Assembly (NCBI GenBank): GCA_963678705.1
Contig: OY783205.1
Span: 16,926,001 to 16,990,000 of the forward strand
Source: Panorpa germanica
Taxonomy: Eukaryota > Arthropoda > Insecta > Mecoptera > Panorpidae
Reading direction: 5' to 3'
Length of the DNA: 64,000 nucleotides
The notes below the pieces were generated by a model. The model ran no database searches. It was not told the DNA's origin and worked only from the letters and a program-made list of their open reading frames with translations. The position numbers and the translations under genes are program-made. This document shows, one piece after another, positions 44,683 through 55,866 of this stretch. Each line of letters opens with the position of its first letter. Within the stretch, counting starts at the first letter, position 1.

Positions 44683-46850
44683 TTAAACCGTGTACAGAAA
44701 CAAAACATTTAAACAATTTAATATTTCCTTTAATATACCTGATACAACAGTGTTGATTATAGGTATTGGGAAAAATGTTTGTGCTAGGTAGATCTGTTGT
44801 GAGTAAGAGGTTTGCAAAGGATGTAAGGAATGTATCCCTTCAGACTTGTTAAACAGTGGATCGGCTAAGTTGATATATTCTTGATCAGAGGCAGCAATAT
44901 TACCTGTGACTTTTTTCAAAACAGGGCATTCAAATTTTGCTGTGAAAGAGGTTTTGTGTAGATATTATATCCTTTGTTATTGAATTAGTTATTTGAGTTC
45001 TTGTAGTGCTTAGACCCAGAACTGATACATCGCTCTTATTAAATGGTATTTTTAATTTCTTTGTTAGTGTTAGTTACGAGACTTATTTCGTTATATACCA
45101 AACTCGTGACAGTTTCTTTAAAGGACTCCCATTGGCCTATATTCCCGTGGGGGGATGGTATCTCTATATTTGGCAAGAAAACATCTGATTGACTATTGAA
45201 CTTAAAGGAAGAGATAAACTGTTTATTTTCATGTGCTTAAATTGCTCTATGAGCGGAACAAGATAGGCCTTTTTTATCATAATCACACAAAGATCGTAGT
45301 TATTGCGTTTATGTATGTCAGAGGTTTCACAGTACGTACTATGTGGCAATAAGTCTTCCTTTAATGCAGCGCTCTTACTTTTTAATTTTTTTAGTGCTGA
45401 ATAGTTTATTAGAGAATAAAGTGAATGGGCTTTAATATGGCAGTTTTTAGAAATGTTTAGGTGCAGTTTTAAATTGAATTTAAATAGGGTATTTATTAAG
45501 GGTTGCTACCTGATCCCTTAAGTTTAATAAAAGTACGGTCAAAGGATTGTGTTGAGGTATTTATCGTCTGGTACTTAAGGAGAGACGGTAAGGATTGTAT
45601 TTCTATAATAAAATTAACGAAAAACGATATTTTAACATTTTAGACTTATTATTACACTTATTTTACATACAAACATTTGCTTGAACAAATGTTTTGAAAT
45701 TCAAAAATATTGAGACCCTAAATAATGTAGATCCTGTCAATAAATTAGACCTGGGCGGTTTTGCCGATTTTGACTCTTCTATTTATCTGAGAAATAAATA
45801 CCAAGACTATTATTAATTAGTGTTAATATAGTTATGGTCGGAACAAGAGAAAAATAGAAATATTGAAAATTGACAAAATTTCGCGCTTTTGAAATAGGAA
45901 TTCTATAAACGGTGTTTTTTGACCTGTTGCTTAACGAAAATGACACCAAATTATTGAAATAAAGAAGTGATTCTAGTTCCAATGATAGCTACTGATGTTG
46001 TGAATAACATATTAAAATTTACGACAATTCGGTTGAATAGTTTCATTTTTTTCTACAACACCATTCTGAAAAAAGTACTTTTGAAATAAATAAGATCAAA
46101 GTTTTAAATATGCTATGGCTATATGGCTATAGATATATGCTTAAACGGCTGTGGAAACTATCGGCAATATTCATAAAAAAATTAAAATTATATTCTTAAC
46201 AGACAATACCTTCGAAATATCAATAATTAAAAAAATCGTTTTTTTGAAAATTCTAGTCCACCCTTAAATATGTCTAACATGTACGATGCGAAGTTGCGAG
46301 ATTTTGTAAGGAAAGGATTAAGATGTATCAAGGCATGTGGATATTAAATTAAAGAAAGGATGTTGAAAAAAATAAGCTGGACACGTACCTGATTGTCTAG
46401 ATTGTAGACTCGCATGGCAGCGAGCTAGTCTTCAGTGTAATGTTTCTTCTTCGATACTTCAACGGTATTGTGATATACGAGTGTGATATAACGTCGAAGA
46501 ACTGGTTTCACAATTATTATTTTTAGGTAGTTGAATTAGGTAAAGAAAGTATTTATGCATGTGCATTTGAGTAGGATTGAAAAGGTTTGTGTTGGTACGA
46601 ACTCACTTGAGTGTAGAAAATAATGAACCAGCTTAAACCATAAACACGTTTAGGTAAAGCAGAATCTGAATACCTTAGGGTGGGGGTAATAGGGAGGGTA
46701 ACTAACAGGTACATCTATCATTTCCAATAAGAAATAAACAATAATTGAAATATGGTTTTGAAGCATAGATGGTGCTAATGTTGGTTTTCGTCCAATTGTA
46801 ATGGGTTTGCAATAAGCTTTTTTAAATGTGTTAGCAAAAGGCTGGTAAAC
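44683..46850 (-). mobile_element. BEL/Pao retrotransposon fossil, copy 4
   Basis: Gag-derived sequence at 44,683-45,350 (including NIAASDQEYINLADPLFNKS and the IEIPSP...WESFKETVTSL block) with the leader-like part at 45,390-46,850. Broken and old. It belongs to S2'. Confidence 0.6.
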
Positions 46851-46854
46851 TAAT

Positions 46855-47290
46855 AATCAATTAATAATTTCAAAGTTTGATTTAGGGGCCCGGGGGTTGT
46901 GCAAGGAAGTTGAAATTTTATATATGGGCTGGGCTACTTTCGTAAGTAAATTATAAATCGAAAAAAAAAGTTTCTAACTTTAAAAAAAATCGGTGAAATA
47001 ACGAATAAATTAAAAATATTTTATATTTCGTTGAAAAAAAAATATTTGTTTAGTCAAGTTGTATGAAATATTATTTAATTATTGAACGAGTTAAATATTT
47101 CAATTTGAAAATAGAATTAAAATTTTAAACGAAATTATGAATTATTTTGTGGGATTCACATAGTACACACTAAAAAGACGTCGCTTTGCGACCGGAGTAT
47201 ACTGTAGTATATTATAATGTTCCAGGTGTATATTTATGATCTTATATTTTTATAATCTTTTATTCTTATGATCTTATATTCTTACATGGA
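46855..47290 (+). mobile_element. Family E Helitron fragments with a head-to-tail junction
   Basis: A 5'-truncated unit ends with GACGTCGCTTTGCGACC, GGAGTATACTGTAG (about 47,206), and the 5' start of a second unit (TATATTATAATGTTCCAGG) follows with no spacer. The second unit is recognisable for only ~80 bp before the LTR-element DNA begins. This is a second, independent occurrence of the tandem junction type seen at 6,090. Confidence 0.65.
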
Positions 47291-48708
47291 TTACAATGGC
47301 ATTCAGTGACACGTTTGTTATTTAAATCTTCAATTAAGTCATCTTATTCTGCTTGCTTTATTCATCATATGTTTGTCCATCTGAAATTATATAGCATTAG
47401 TATATCTCAATAAAAACATAAAAATAATTATTCTTTAAAAGTTATTGTTACTCATGTTTCGTACATCTGTAACTTCTGGTCTAGCTTGTTTATTAAGTAC
47501 CCTTATCTAATTTATGTTCTCAAACCCTCTGTTAAAAATCTTATTTATGTTCACTTATATTCTCAAGTGTTAATTTCTTCTATAACCTTTCTGACTCGAA
47601 TTTCAATACATCTGTTACAAATAACTTTAGTGCCTAATTATGTGTTTATTTTCTCAACTCATGACCTTTCTGTTTTTATGTTTCTTTTACTCGTAAAATA
47701 TTAAAGTACTATATTAGTCCCATTTAACTATTTTAACGATTAAATAATCCCTTTTTTAAATTGACCTTAACCTAGTTTATGTCTGTAACTAAAGTTTATA
47801 TTTTTTATTCCAATTCTATACTCTTACACATTATTCAAATTACGCTGTTCATTTATTATGTTTCTTAACCCTTTAATATCGCTTTCTACCGTTCTATTTA
47901 AATCTCAAGTTTCCTTTAAACTTTATCCCATTATTTACTTTTCTGTTTCTTAATTTCTCAAAATCAAAATCCTAATCTACTACCTACCTAAATCTTAATG
48001 TATCATAATATATTACTAGAGTGTGAAAAATGACTACTTTTACTTGTATCTGTACTCATTATATTAGTGTTTGTTTTACTGACCGTATGTTTTTATTACT
48101 TTTCGAATTGTTTTACTTCATTCAAATTTGAGTGTTCTTTATTTCATCAACGTCGATTTGCAACTAATCATTATTACATATTCAATAAATATCTACTTAT
48201 CCGTAGCTCATTGTACACGTTTCAGTACTTCTTAACTTTTTCTTATTCAATTTCTTGGTTTCCTTTAAACCGTTCATACCGATTTCCATTTTCGGCGATA
48301 ACTCAATAGTTCCATATACTTTATTTTTCATTATTATTTCAGTATTCAAATATCTCGTAGTCAATAAATAACTCATAGCAAATCAATTGTGTTCTCTTTA
48401 ATTCCTAGCTAATACTCATATCAAATCTTTTTAAAATCATACGTCTATAACAACAATGCTACAATACTTTCTGTTCAGAAAAAAAATCATTTTAATAGCT
48501 CAACTGTGTAACTCTTAAACAAAACTATCTTGACACTCTAGAATACGTTTACTGTTAAAATTATCCTTCCTATTTCCAAAATTACTTATTGTTACTTTAT
48601 AAAATGATACTTATGATCTATTCTAACATTTAAATGTTCTTATTCTATGCAACTTTAGTTCAATTAACAATCATCTTTATCCGATTTTTCTAGTTAAAAT
48701 ACTCTCTG

Positions 48709-50070
48709 TTATTCTCTAATGTCTAACGGCAAATTAATCTGTTTAACGCTTACTACTAATGTTTCCTTGAACATTGTCTTAATTAGAATCATGAAATAAA
48801 TGCTTAACTTAATAAGTGCAAAAATTCCTAAAATTAATCTTTTAAAATTACTCATCATTAATAAATCAATCAATTTACTTTGCAAATTATACTCTCCTTT
48901 TCTTAAAACAATAGCAATATTATCTCTCGCAACATGTATATTTTCTTCTAGGCTTAAGCTCATAGTGTTCGCAACTATTCTCTCTGTTACAGATTCTTTT
49001 ACATCTTTTACATTTTTTTCAATTCTCTTTTCATCAATAATTATTTCGTTTACAGTGCCCTCACTTAATAAAACTTTATCATCTCGGCTACAATCTATTT
49101 TTTCTAACTCTTTATCAATTATACTTTCGTGTATATTCTCACATAGTTTATCTACTTTTAACCTATCCTTATTTAAGCCATTAATATCCCAACATGTTTC
49201 TACTAACCCGTTAACAATGCTATCTTGTTCAAATTCTACTTTAATATCATTATTTGCCTGTAAATTATTTTCTTCGGTAACTAATTCGTTCGTGCCCTTT
49301 CTATGGACTAAATCTGTCCTGTCACTGTATAATTCTATCGATGTATTTACGTCATCTTTATCAATTTTAACTACTTTTGAACTTTCATTTAGTTCGTCTA
49401 ATGCTACACTGAACTTTTTAGAGTTTATATCTCCGTTTTCAACATTATCAAATCTATCAAAATTTACTCTATCTTGTACATATTTGTTACTTGACGTTAA
49501 ATTACTTCGGCTTTCTTTTAATTCTATATATTCTGCTAAAGCTAAGGCTTCGACCAATGTTTTTGGATTTTCGTAATCAACAAATCTAGAATAGCTGTTA
49601 CGTAAGCCCAATATAAATCTGTTTAAAATCTTATGCTGTAATTCCATTAATTGTAAATCCCGTTTACTTTGTTCAAAACTTATATTAATTGTTTTTCTAG
49701 CTAATTCTGCTACTCTTTCTGAAAAATTAAAAACTGACTCCCCCTGGTTTTGTTTACAAGAATTAAAATCAAATTCTGCTTTCATTAACTCTGCAGGTCT
49801 TCGACAATTGTATTTGTTAAGTAATTCTATCTTAATTTTTTCATAATCTTTTAATTCTGTTCGAGTTAAAACAATATGTAGAAATTCTAGAACCTTTGCG
49901 TTCAACTTTACCGATAATGCAAAAACCCTTTCTTTATTATTCCAACTAAAAGCATCTGATATTCCCTCTAACTGATTCAAAAATAACGTAATACTATCTT
50001 TTTCTTCAAATTCCCGTAAAAACTGTAAACCTTCTTCCAACTTTTTAAATCTATCTATTAGATTATCCAT
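48709..50070 (-). CDS. LTR-element Gag-like polyprotein, 453 residues
   Basis: The frame opens with MDNLIDRFKKLEEGLQFLRE and continues with a Ty3/Gypsy-type capsid region (ITLFLNQLEGISDAFSWNNK, LLNKYNCRRPAELMKAEFDF, ESVFNFSERVAELARK, RFILGLRNSYSRFVDYENPK). After residue ~200 it becomes an acidic, low-complexity tail, and ends in a hydrophobic stretch (FALIKLSIYFMILI). No CCHC knuckle is visible. The frame looks whole. Protease, RT and integrase are not found in this element, so mobilisation would need another copy. Confidence 0.65.
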   Translation of the reverse strand: MDNLIDRFKKLEEGLQFLREFEEKDSITLFLNQLEGISDAFSWNNKERVFALSVKLNAKVLEFLHIVLTRTELKDYEKIKIELLNKYNCRRPAELMKAEFDFNSCKQNQGESVFNFSERVAELARKTINISFEQSKRDLQLMELQHKILNRFILGLRNSYSRFVDYENPKTLVEALALAEYIELKESRSNLTSSNKYVQDRVNFDRFDNVENGDINSKKFSVALDELNESSKVVKIDKDDVNTSIELYSDRTDLVHRKGTNELVTEENNLQANNDIKVEFEQDSIVNGLVETCWDINGLNKDRLKVDKLCENIHESIIDKELEKIDCSRDDKVLLSEGTVNEIIIDEKRIEKNVKDVKESVTERIVANTMSLSLEENIHVARDNIAIVLRKGEYNLQSKLIDLLMMSNFKRLILGIFALIKLSIYFMILIKTMFKETLVVSVKQINLPLDIRE

Positions 50071-50754
50071 TTTTAATACACGTAAATCAATCTATTATTT
50101 CTTGTTATATTTAATTACCATTCTACAAAAATCATTTCAAAATATTACTCTTTTTATAATAATCATGTTAAATTCAATCATTACTCTTTAATTACTTTAT
50201 TTACGTTCCAAGTCTTTATATAAACATCGTTGTCCAAATCTGTTTCTTTTTACATACTCGTAGTATTCATAATCTTTGTTATATTTCTGTAGCTATAACC
50301 AACTGAACCTTTACTATGTGACCCTAATAAATCACACATATTTATTACTCTCTTAAATGTTATACAACACTGATATCTTTCTCCGAAATTTAAATACATA
50401 ACTGCAGTACTATTTGACATTTTAAAATCTTTCCTTTTTCTTTAATAAACTTTCTTTAATAAACCTTGTACAAATCTATTAGACCCTTGTTAAATTATTC
50501 CATTTCTCAATTATTTAAACTTTTTCTTTTCCAATTATTCGTTTTCTATAGGCATACTATTTCTATTACATATATGAGGCATACGTTCACTACATATATG
50601 TCCATAAACAATATAAGCTAATAATTACCAAACCCCTATATATTACACATGAATATAAACTGATTCAGGAATCGAACCTGAAGACACAACAACCAGCGTC
50701 AAGCTTTAATGTACTGTATCGTCACAATTATTCTTATATCTGTTCTTTTCTAAT

Positions 50755-51000
50755 TATTAATATGCAGTTGCTAGTTGCAATTAATAAACTATATCTCTTT
50801 TTTTTAATTATTAATATGCAGTTGCTAGTTGCAATTAATAAGCTATATTTCTCTTTCCCAGTTAATACAATTTTATCCTTTTTTCCCAGTTACTATAATT
50901 TATTCCTTTTTTCACAATATTTCTTTTTCCCAGTTACTACAATTTATTCCGTTTTTCACAATATTTCTTTTTCCCAGTTACTAAGATTTCCTTTTATTTT
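50755..51000. repeat. Tandem repeats in the LTR-element leader
   Basis: Two ~55-bp copies of a unit containing AATATGCAGTTGCTAGTTGC (50,758 and 50,815) are followed by three ~45-bp copies of a unit containing TTTTCCCAGTTACTA and TTTATTCC...CACAATATTTC. To the right (51,080-51,250) a looser pyrimidine-rich TATCTCTCTTTTAA repeat continues. These are probably expansions in the non-coding leader. Confidence 0.75.
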
Positions 51001-51293
51001 CTCAAATTAAATTTTCCACTTAATGCCTTTTTCCAATTAATCAAATTTCTGCCTTTTTTAATATCCCACAATTTTAATACCTTTTTTAACGTATCTCTCT
51101 ATTTAATATATCTCTCTTTTAAAATACCTTACAATTTCTATACCCTTTTTCTTTTAAATGACCCCACAATTTCAATACCTCTCTTTTAACATATCTCTCA
51201 AATTTCATATCTCACAATTTTCATTACCCCTTTTTTAACGTATCTCTCTTTTAACACACCTCTTTTTAGACAACCCCACACCTGACACCAAAA

Positions 51294-52198
51294 TGTAACC
51301 CTACCCCCTTATATCTACTAATCTATATATGGTGGTAGTTACTTATTTTATGAGAGCGATTTTACAATCGTCTCAAGCGAAAATTCTTTTAGAGATCTGG
51401 ATCTCCTTGAGTCGGATGACCTAAGCTAATGCTAATTGTGGAGGCTTCTTTATCATTCAGGACTTATTACCTCATCTAATCATATTACATAAATATATTA
51501 GGTTTTACTCACTTTTTGTACTTTCTGCAGGCAGCTTCCTCTGCTTTGGACAATCACTTTATTTAACGCGACGACGCGACCGTTAACTCTAAGTACTTTT
51601 ACAATTAAAACAAGGGAATCATTAACACTTAATTCTTTATTATTCAAAAACTTACTTAATACAAATCTTAGCAACTTTATCATTATTATATCAAAGCGAC
51701 TGACTAATACCCGAACCACCGACTAAGGGGCGCTACTCCCTTATTTTACGGGGTCTGTATAGAAAGACCTTTCGACTGGGTCTCAATGTACTAACTCTGA
51801 CTCGTGATCAAGATGGTCTGATCCCCTCTCCTTTCTTAAACTCAGTTTATATAGCTTAAAGCTCTTTGTTTCAAAAGATGACCTCATTTAAACTTATTCC
51901 GTCATCATGGCTTCACGTGCCAAGCTACACGTGCCAAGCTACACGTGTCTTACACAAAGGAAGTTAATTAATATTTCTCTTAAAAAGTTATTGTAAATAC
52001 TGCGTCAGCAATTTTGAAAATAATATTAATATGCGTCTTGGTCTTATTGATAAAACTATACTTAATTTAAACAAAGTTCCCGCCAGATCGACGCCTTCAA
52101 CTATTAAAACTACTTTGTATGTGAACCATCCAATGGTTCCTAAATAGTTAGTTAAAATATATTATCAATAATTAATGAATCTATATGGGACTGTTACA
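51294..52198 (-). mobile_element. LTR of the gag-only element
   Basis: Ends TGTAAC/GTTACA in perfect 6-bp inverted arrangement. It contains a small tandem repeat of CACGTGCCAAGCTA (about 51,914-51,945). Only one LTR is present in the window. Its right edge abuts the S3' block directly. Confidence 0.65.
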
Positions 52199-54690
52199 AC
52201 AGAAACAAAACATTTAAACAATTTAATATTTCCTTTAATATACCTGATACAACAGTGTTGATTATAGGTATTGGGAAAAATGTTTGTGCTAGGTAGTTCT
52301 GTTGTGAGTGAGAGGTTTGCAAAGAATGTAAGGAATGTATCCCTTCAGACTTGTTAAACAGTGGATCGGCAGTTGATATTTTCTTGATCAGAGGCAGCAA
52401 TATTACCTGTGACTTTTTTCAAAACAGGGCAAATTTTGCTGTGAAAGGGGTTTTGTGTAGATATTAAATCTGTTGTTATTGAATTAGTTATTTGAGTTCT
52501 TGTAGTGCTTAGACCCAGAACTGATACATCGCTCTTATTAAATGGTATTTTTAATTTCTTTGTTAGTGTTAGTAGGTTAGTTACAAGACTTATTTTGTTA
52601 TGTACCAAACTCGTGACGGTTTCTTTAAAGGACTCCCATTGGCCCCCGTTGGGGGATGGTATCTCTATATTTGGCAAGAAAACATCTGATTGACTATTGA
52701 ACTTAAAGGATGAGGACAATTATTCAAGTGCAATTATTTTATCATATTTGGCTACTATTTTGAAGTAATTTTCTTGAAAACCTATAAACCTACTTTGTTT
52801 TTTGTCACTTTCAGTGATAGAACTGTTTATTTTTATGTGCTTAAATTGCTCTAAGAGCGGAACAAGATAGGCCTTTTTTATCTTAATCACACAAAGATCT
52901 TAGTTATTGCGTTAAGGTATGTCAGAGGTTTCACAATTCACACGTACTATGTGGCAATAAGCCTTTCTTGTTTTCCTGAATAGTTTATTAGAGAATGAAA
53001 TGAATGGACTTTAATATGGCAGTTTTTAGAAATGTGTAGTTTTAAATTAAATTTAAATAGGGTATTTATTAAGGGTTGCTACCTGATCCCTTAAGTTTAA
53101 TAAAAGTGGCGCCGTACGGTCAAAGGATTGTGTTGAGGTATTTATCGTCTGGTACTTAAGGAGAGACGGTAAGGATTGTATTTCTATAATAAAATTAACG
53201 AAAAACGATATTTTAACATTTTAGACTTATTATTACACTTATTCTACATACAAACATTTGTTTGAACAAAAGTTTTAAAATTCAAAAATATTGAGACCCT
53301 AAATAATGTAGATCCTGTCAAAAAATTAGACCTGGGTGGTGTTGCCGATTTTGACTCTTCTATTTATCTGAGAAATAAATACCAAGACTATTATTAATTA
53401 GTATTAGTATAGTTAAGGTCAGAACAAGAGAGAAAAAAAAATATTGAAAATTGACAAAATGCCGCGCTTCTGAAATAGGAATTCTAGAAACGGTGTTTTT
53501 TGACCAGTTGCTTAACGAAAAAGACACCAAATTATTGAAATAAAGAAATGATTCTAGTTTCAATGATAGCTACTGATGTTGTGAATAACATATTAAAATT
53601 TACGACAATTCGGTTGAATAGTTTTATTTTTTTCTACAACACCATTCTGAAAAATGTACTTTTGAAATAAATAAGAACAAAGTTTTAAATATGCTATGGC
53701 TATATGGCTATAGTTATATGCTAAAACGGCTGTGGAAACGAAGCTATCGGCAATGTTCTTAAAAAAAATTAAAATTATATTCTTAACAGACAATACTTTC
53801 AAAATATCAATAATTAAAAACATCGTTTTTTTGAAAATTCTAGTCCACCCTTAAATATGTCTAACATGTAAGATGCGAAGTTGCGAAATTTTCTAAGGAA
53901 AGGATCAAGATGTATGATAGCATGTGGGTATTAAATTAAAGAAAGGATGTTGAATAAGATAAGCTGGACACGTACCTGATTGTCTAGATTGTAGACTCGG
54001 ATGGCAGCAAGCTAGTCTTCAGTGTAACGTTTCTTCTTCGATAGTTCAGCGGTATTATGATATATATAATGTCGAAGAACCTGGTTTCACAATTATTATT
54101 TGTAGGTAGTTGAATTAGGTAAAGAAAGTATTTATGTATGTGCATTTGAGTAGGATTAAAAAGGTTTGTGTTAATACGATCTCACTTGAGTGTAGAAAAT
54201 AATGAACCAACTTAGGCCATAAACACGTTTAGGTAAAGGAGAATCTGAATACCTTAGGGTGGGGGTACATAACTAACAGGTACATCTATCATTTCCAATA
54301 AGAAATAAACAATAATGTACCATGGTTTTGAACCATAGATGGTGCTAATGTTGGTTTTCTACCAATTGTAATGGGTTTGCTATACGCTTTTTTAAATGTG
54401 TTAGCAAAAGACTGGTAAACTACTTATCTTTGGTCAGATCTGTTAAAAGTTATTTAAATATATCTATTGACTTTTATATTTTATTCAAATACCAACATTT
54501 TCTATATATATTAATTTCTGTTTCACTGCATAATTTTTAGTCAAAGTTATGACGTCACTTATTTATTATTGAAAGTTGTGATCTAATAACCCAGTGCTAG
54601 CCAATCTTTTTATGTGCGCGTGCCAGAAAATTACATATAATATTTATCGGGTTGCTGATCTAGAAAGCATAGGTGTTTTAGAATTTTATT
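52199..54690 (-). mobile_element. BEL/Pao retrotransposon fossil, copy 5
   Basis: The Gag start at 52,354-52,719 (FLPNIEIPSPNG, WESFKETVTSLVHNK) and the leader-like block to ~54,690 are very close to copy 2. Broken and old. Confidence 0.6.
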
Positions 54691-55082
54691 AAGACAATTT
54701 CAAAAATTTCATTTGCAGAAAGATCAAAATTTTTTAAAAAGTTGAAATTTAGCATTTGTATTATAGTGTTTCATACTAACATTTTTTGAAAATTGGAAAT
54801 TGATAAATTGAAAAATGGGACGTTGAGAAAATTAGTGGGCCTGGGAGGAAACTTTGAAGAAAACTTAAATTTTGGATTGTGAAATAATTGAATATCTAAT
54901 TGATAAAAAAAACAATTAAAAATTTTAAAGTTTGATTTAGGGGCCCGGGGGCAGTTTTTGCCAAGTGTAAAAATTGTGCTAGAAAGATGAAATTTTATAT
55001 ATGATCTAACTTTGGTACCTCATTTAGAAATCAAAAAAGTTAATTTTGAAAAAAGTTGGTAAAATAATGAACAAATTAAAAA
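54690..55082 (+). mobile_element. Family E Helitron fragment cut by the intact Helitron
   Basis: Aligns with 19,190-19,548 of S3. The last ~190 bp with hairpin and CTAG, present at 19,549-19,741, are missing here. The intact Helitron starts at 55,083 instead. Confidence 0.75.
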
Positions 55083-55435
55083 TCTATATATATAAAAATC
55101 AATTGCTGTTCGTTAGTCTCGCTAAAACTCGAGAACGGCTGAACGGATTTATCTTATCTTGGTCTTGAATTATTCGTGGAGGTCTAGGGAAGGTTTAAAA
55201 GGTGAGAAAAATTCGAATAATTGCCGGGAAAATCCTCAAAACAGCATTTTTCTATTTCCCATACAAACGTTTTCTAAATAAAATGGAGAGTCAATTTGTA
55301 ATTTATTACCGCTGCATAAAGTTCAAATTCGCGTGCGCGTTGGAGGACCTAATATCGCGTTCTGAAACTCAACAAAAGTGAAAGTGAATCGCGAACGCGA
55401 CAAAATTGCATAGTCTCAAAATACATAGTACATAA

Positions 55436-55535
55436 ATAAACACAATTTTAGCTAACTTCAGTTGTTACTCTGTCCGATTATTTTTTTATTTTAGCTAACT
55501 TTAGTTGTTACTCTGTCCGATTATTTTTTTAATAA
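55436..55535. repeat. Tandem duplication in the Helitron 5' leader
   Basis: Two ~48-bp copies of a unit with TTTTAGCTAACTT.AGTTGT and ACTCTGTCCGATTATTTTTT lie head to tail, upstream of the start codon. Confidence 0.85.
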
Positions 55536-55866
55536 GACTATATAGAAATCGAAAGATAAATCAATAATAATAAAGACAAATTAAATTATAAATCTTAAGT
55601 TAAATTCTGAACGCAATCTCAATATGTATTTGACATTAGATTTGACAACCAACTGATATGTCATTCCATCCTGTCGCATTTCAGAGCACGGAAAAAATTA
55701 TATTATCGTTATATCTATCTTTGTGGCTACGTGCGCGAGAACTTTCTTTACTTTGGTGATCCTTTGTGATAGTGACATTCCAAGTAATGTGTTCTTTTTT
55801 GTGATAGTGACACTTTACTGCTAAATGAGCGGGAAATTTTCTCACTTTGATTAATTACAATTTACG

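Larger units (their letters stand above)
39327..46850. repeat. Segmental duplication S2, right copy (partner 10,924-18,895)
   Basis: Collinear with the left copy except for the family E insertion at 39,556-40,393, the shorter last intron of the F-box gene, and a local 21-bp tandem duplication at about 43,780-43,822 (CAACAATCTGCTGTTTAAGAT unit, single in the left copy). Confidence 0.9.
47290..52198 (-). mobile_element. Gag-only LTR retrotransposon (Gypsy-like), fossil or non-autonomous
   Basis: On the minus strand a 905-bp LTR (52,198-51,294; TGTAAC...GTTACA) is followed after TTT by a primer-binding-like site (TGGTGTCAGGTGTGGGG) resembling the tRNA-Leu 3' end, a ~1.2-kb leader and a gag ORF. 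No pol genes and no second LTR were found. The left border is approximate, and sequence left of the gag ORF (47,290-48,700) is AT-rich and unassigned. It interrupts the boundary between S2' and S3'. The intact gag suggests that it is younger than the BEL/Pao fossils. Confidence 0.65.

Noticed and set aside
47486-48309. Two plus-strand ORFs of 72 and 80 codons
   Set aside because: Phenylalanine/leucine/serine-rich AT composition, no motif, and located in unassigned LTR-element flank.
48800-49576. 258-codon plus-strand ORF
   Set aside because: It lies antisense to the Gag-like ORF and has serine/leucine-rich composition typical of a shadow frame.
50655-50730. tRNA-like segment on the minus strand with a T-arm (CAGGTTCGATTCCTG)
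   Set aside because: The T-arm is convincing but there is no A box, the acceptor stem does not pair and the anticodon loop lacks U33. It lies inside the LTR-element leader.
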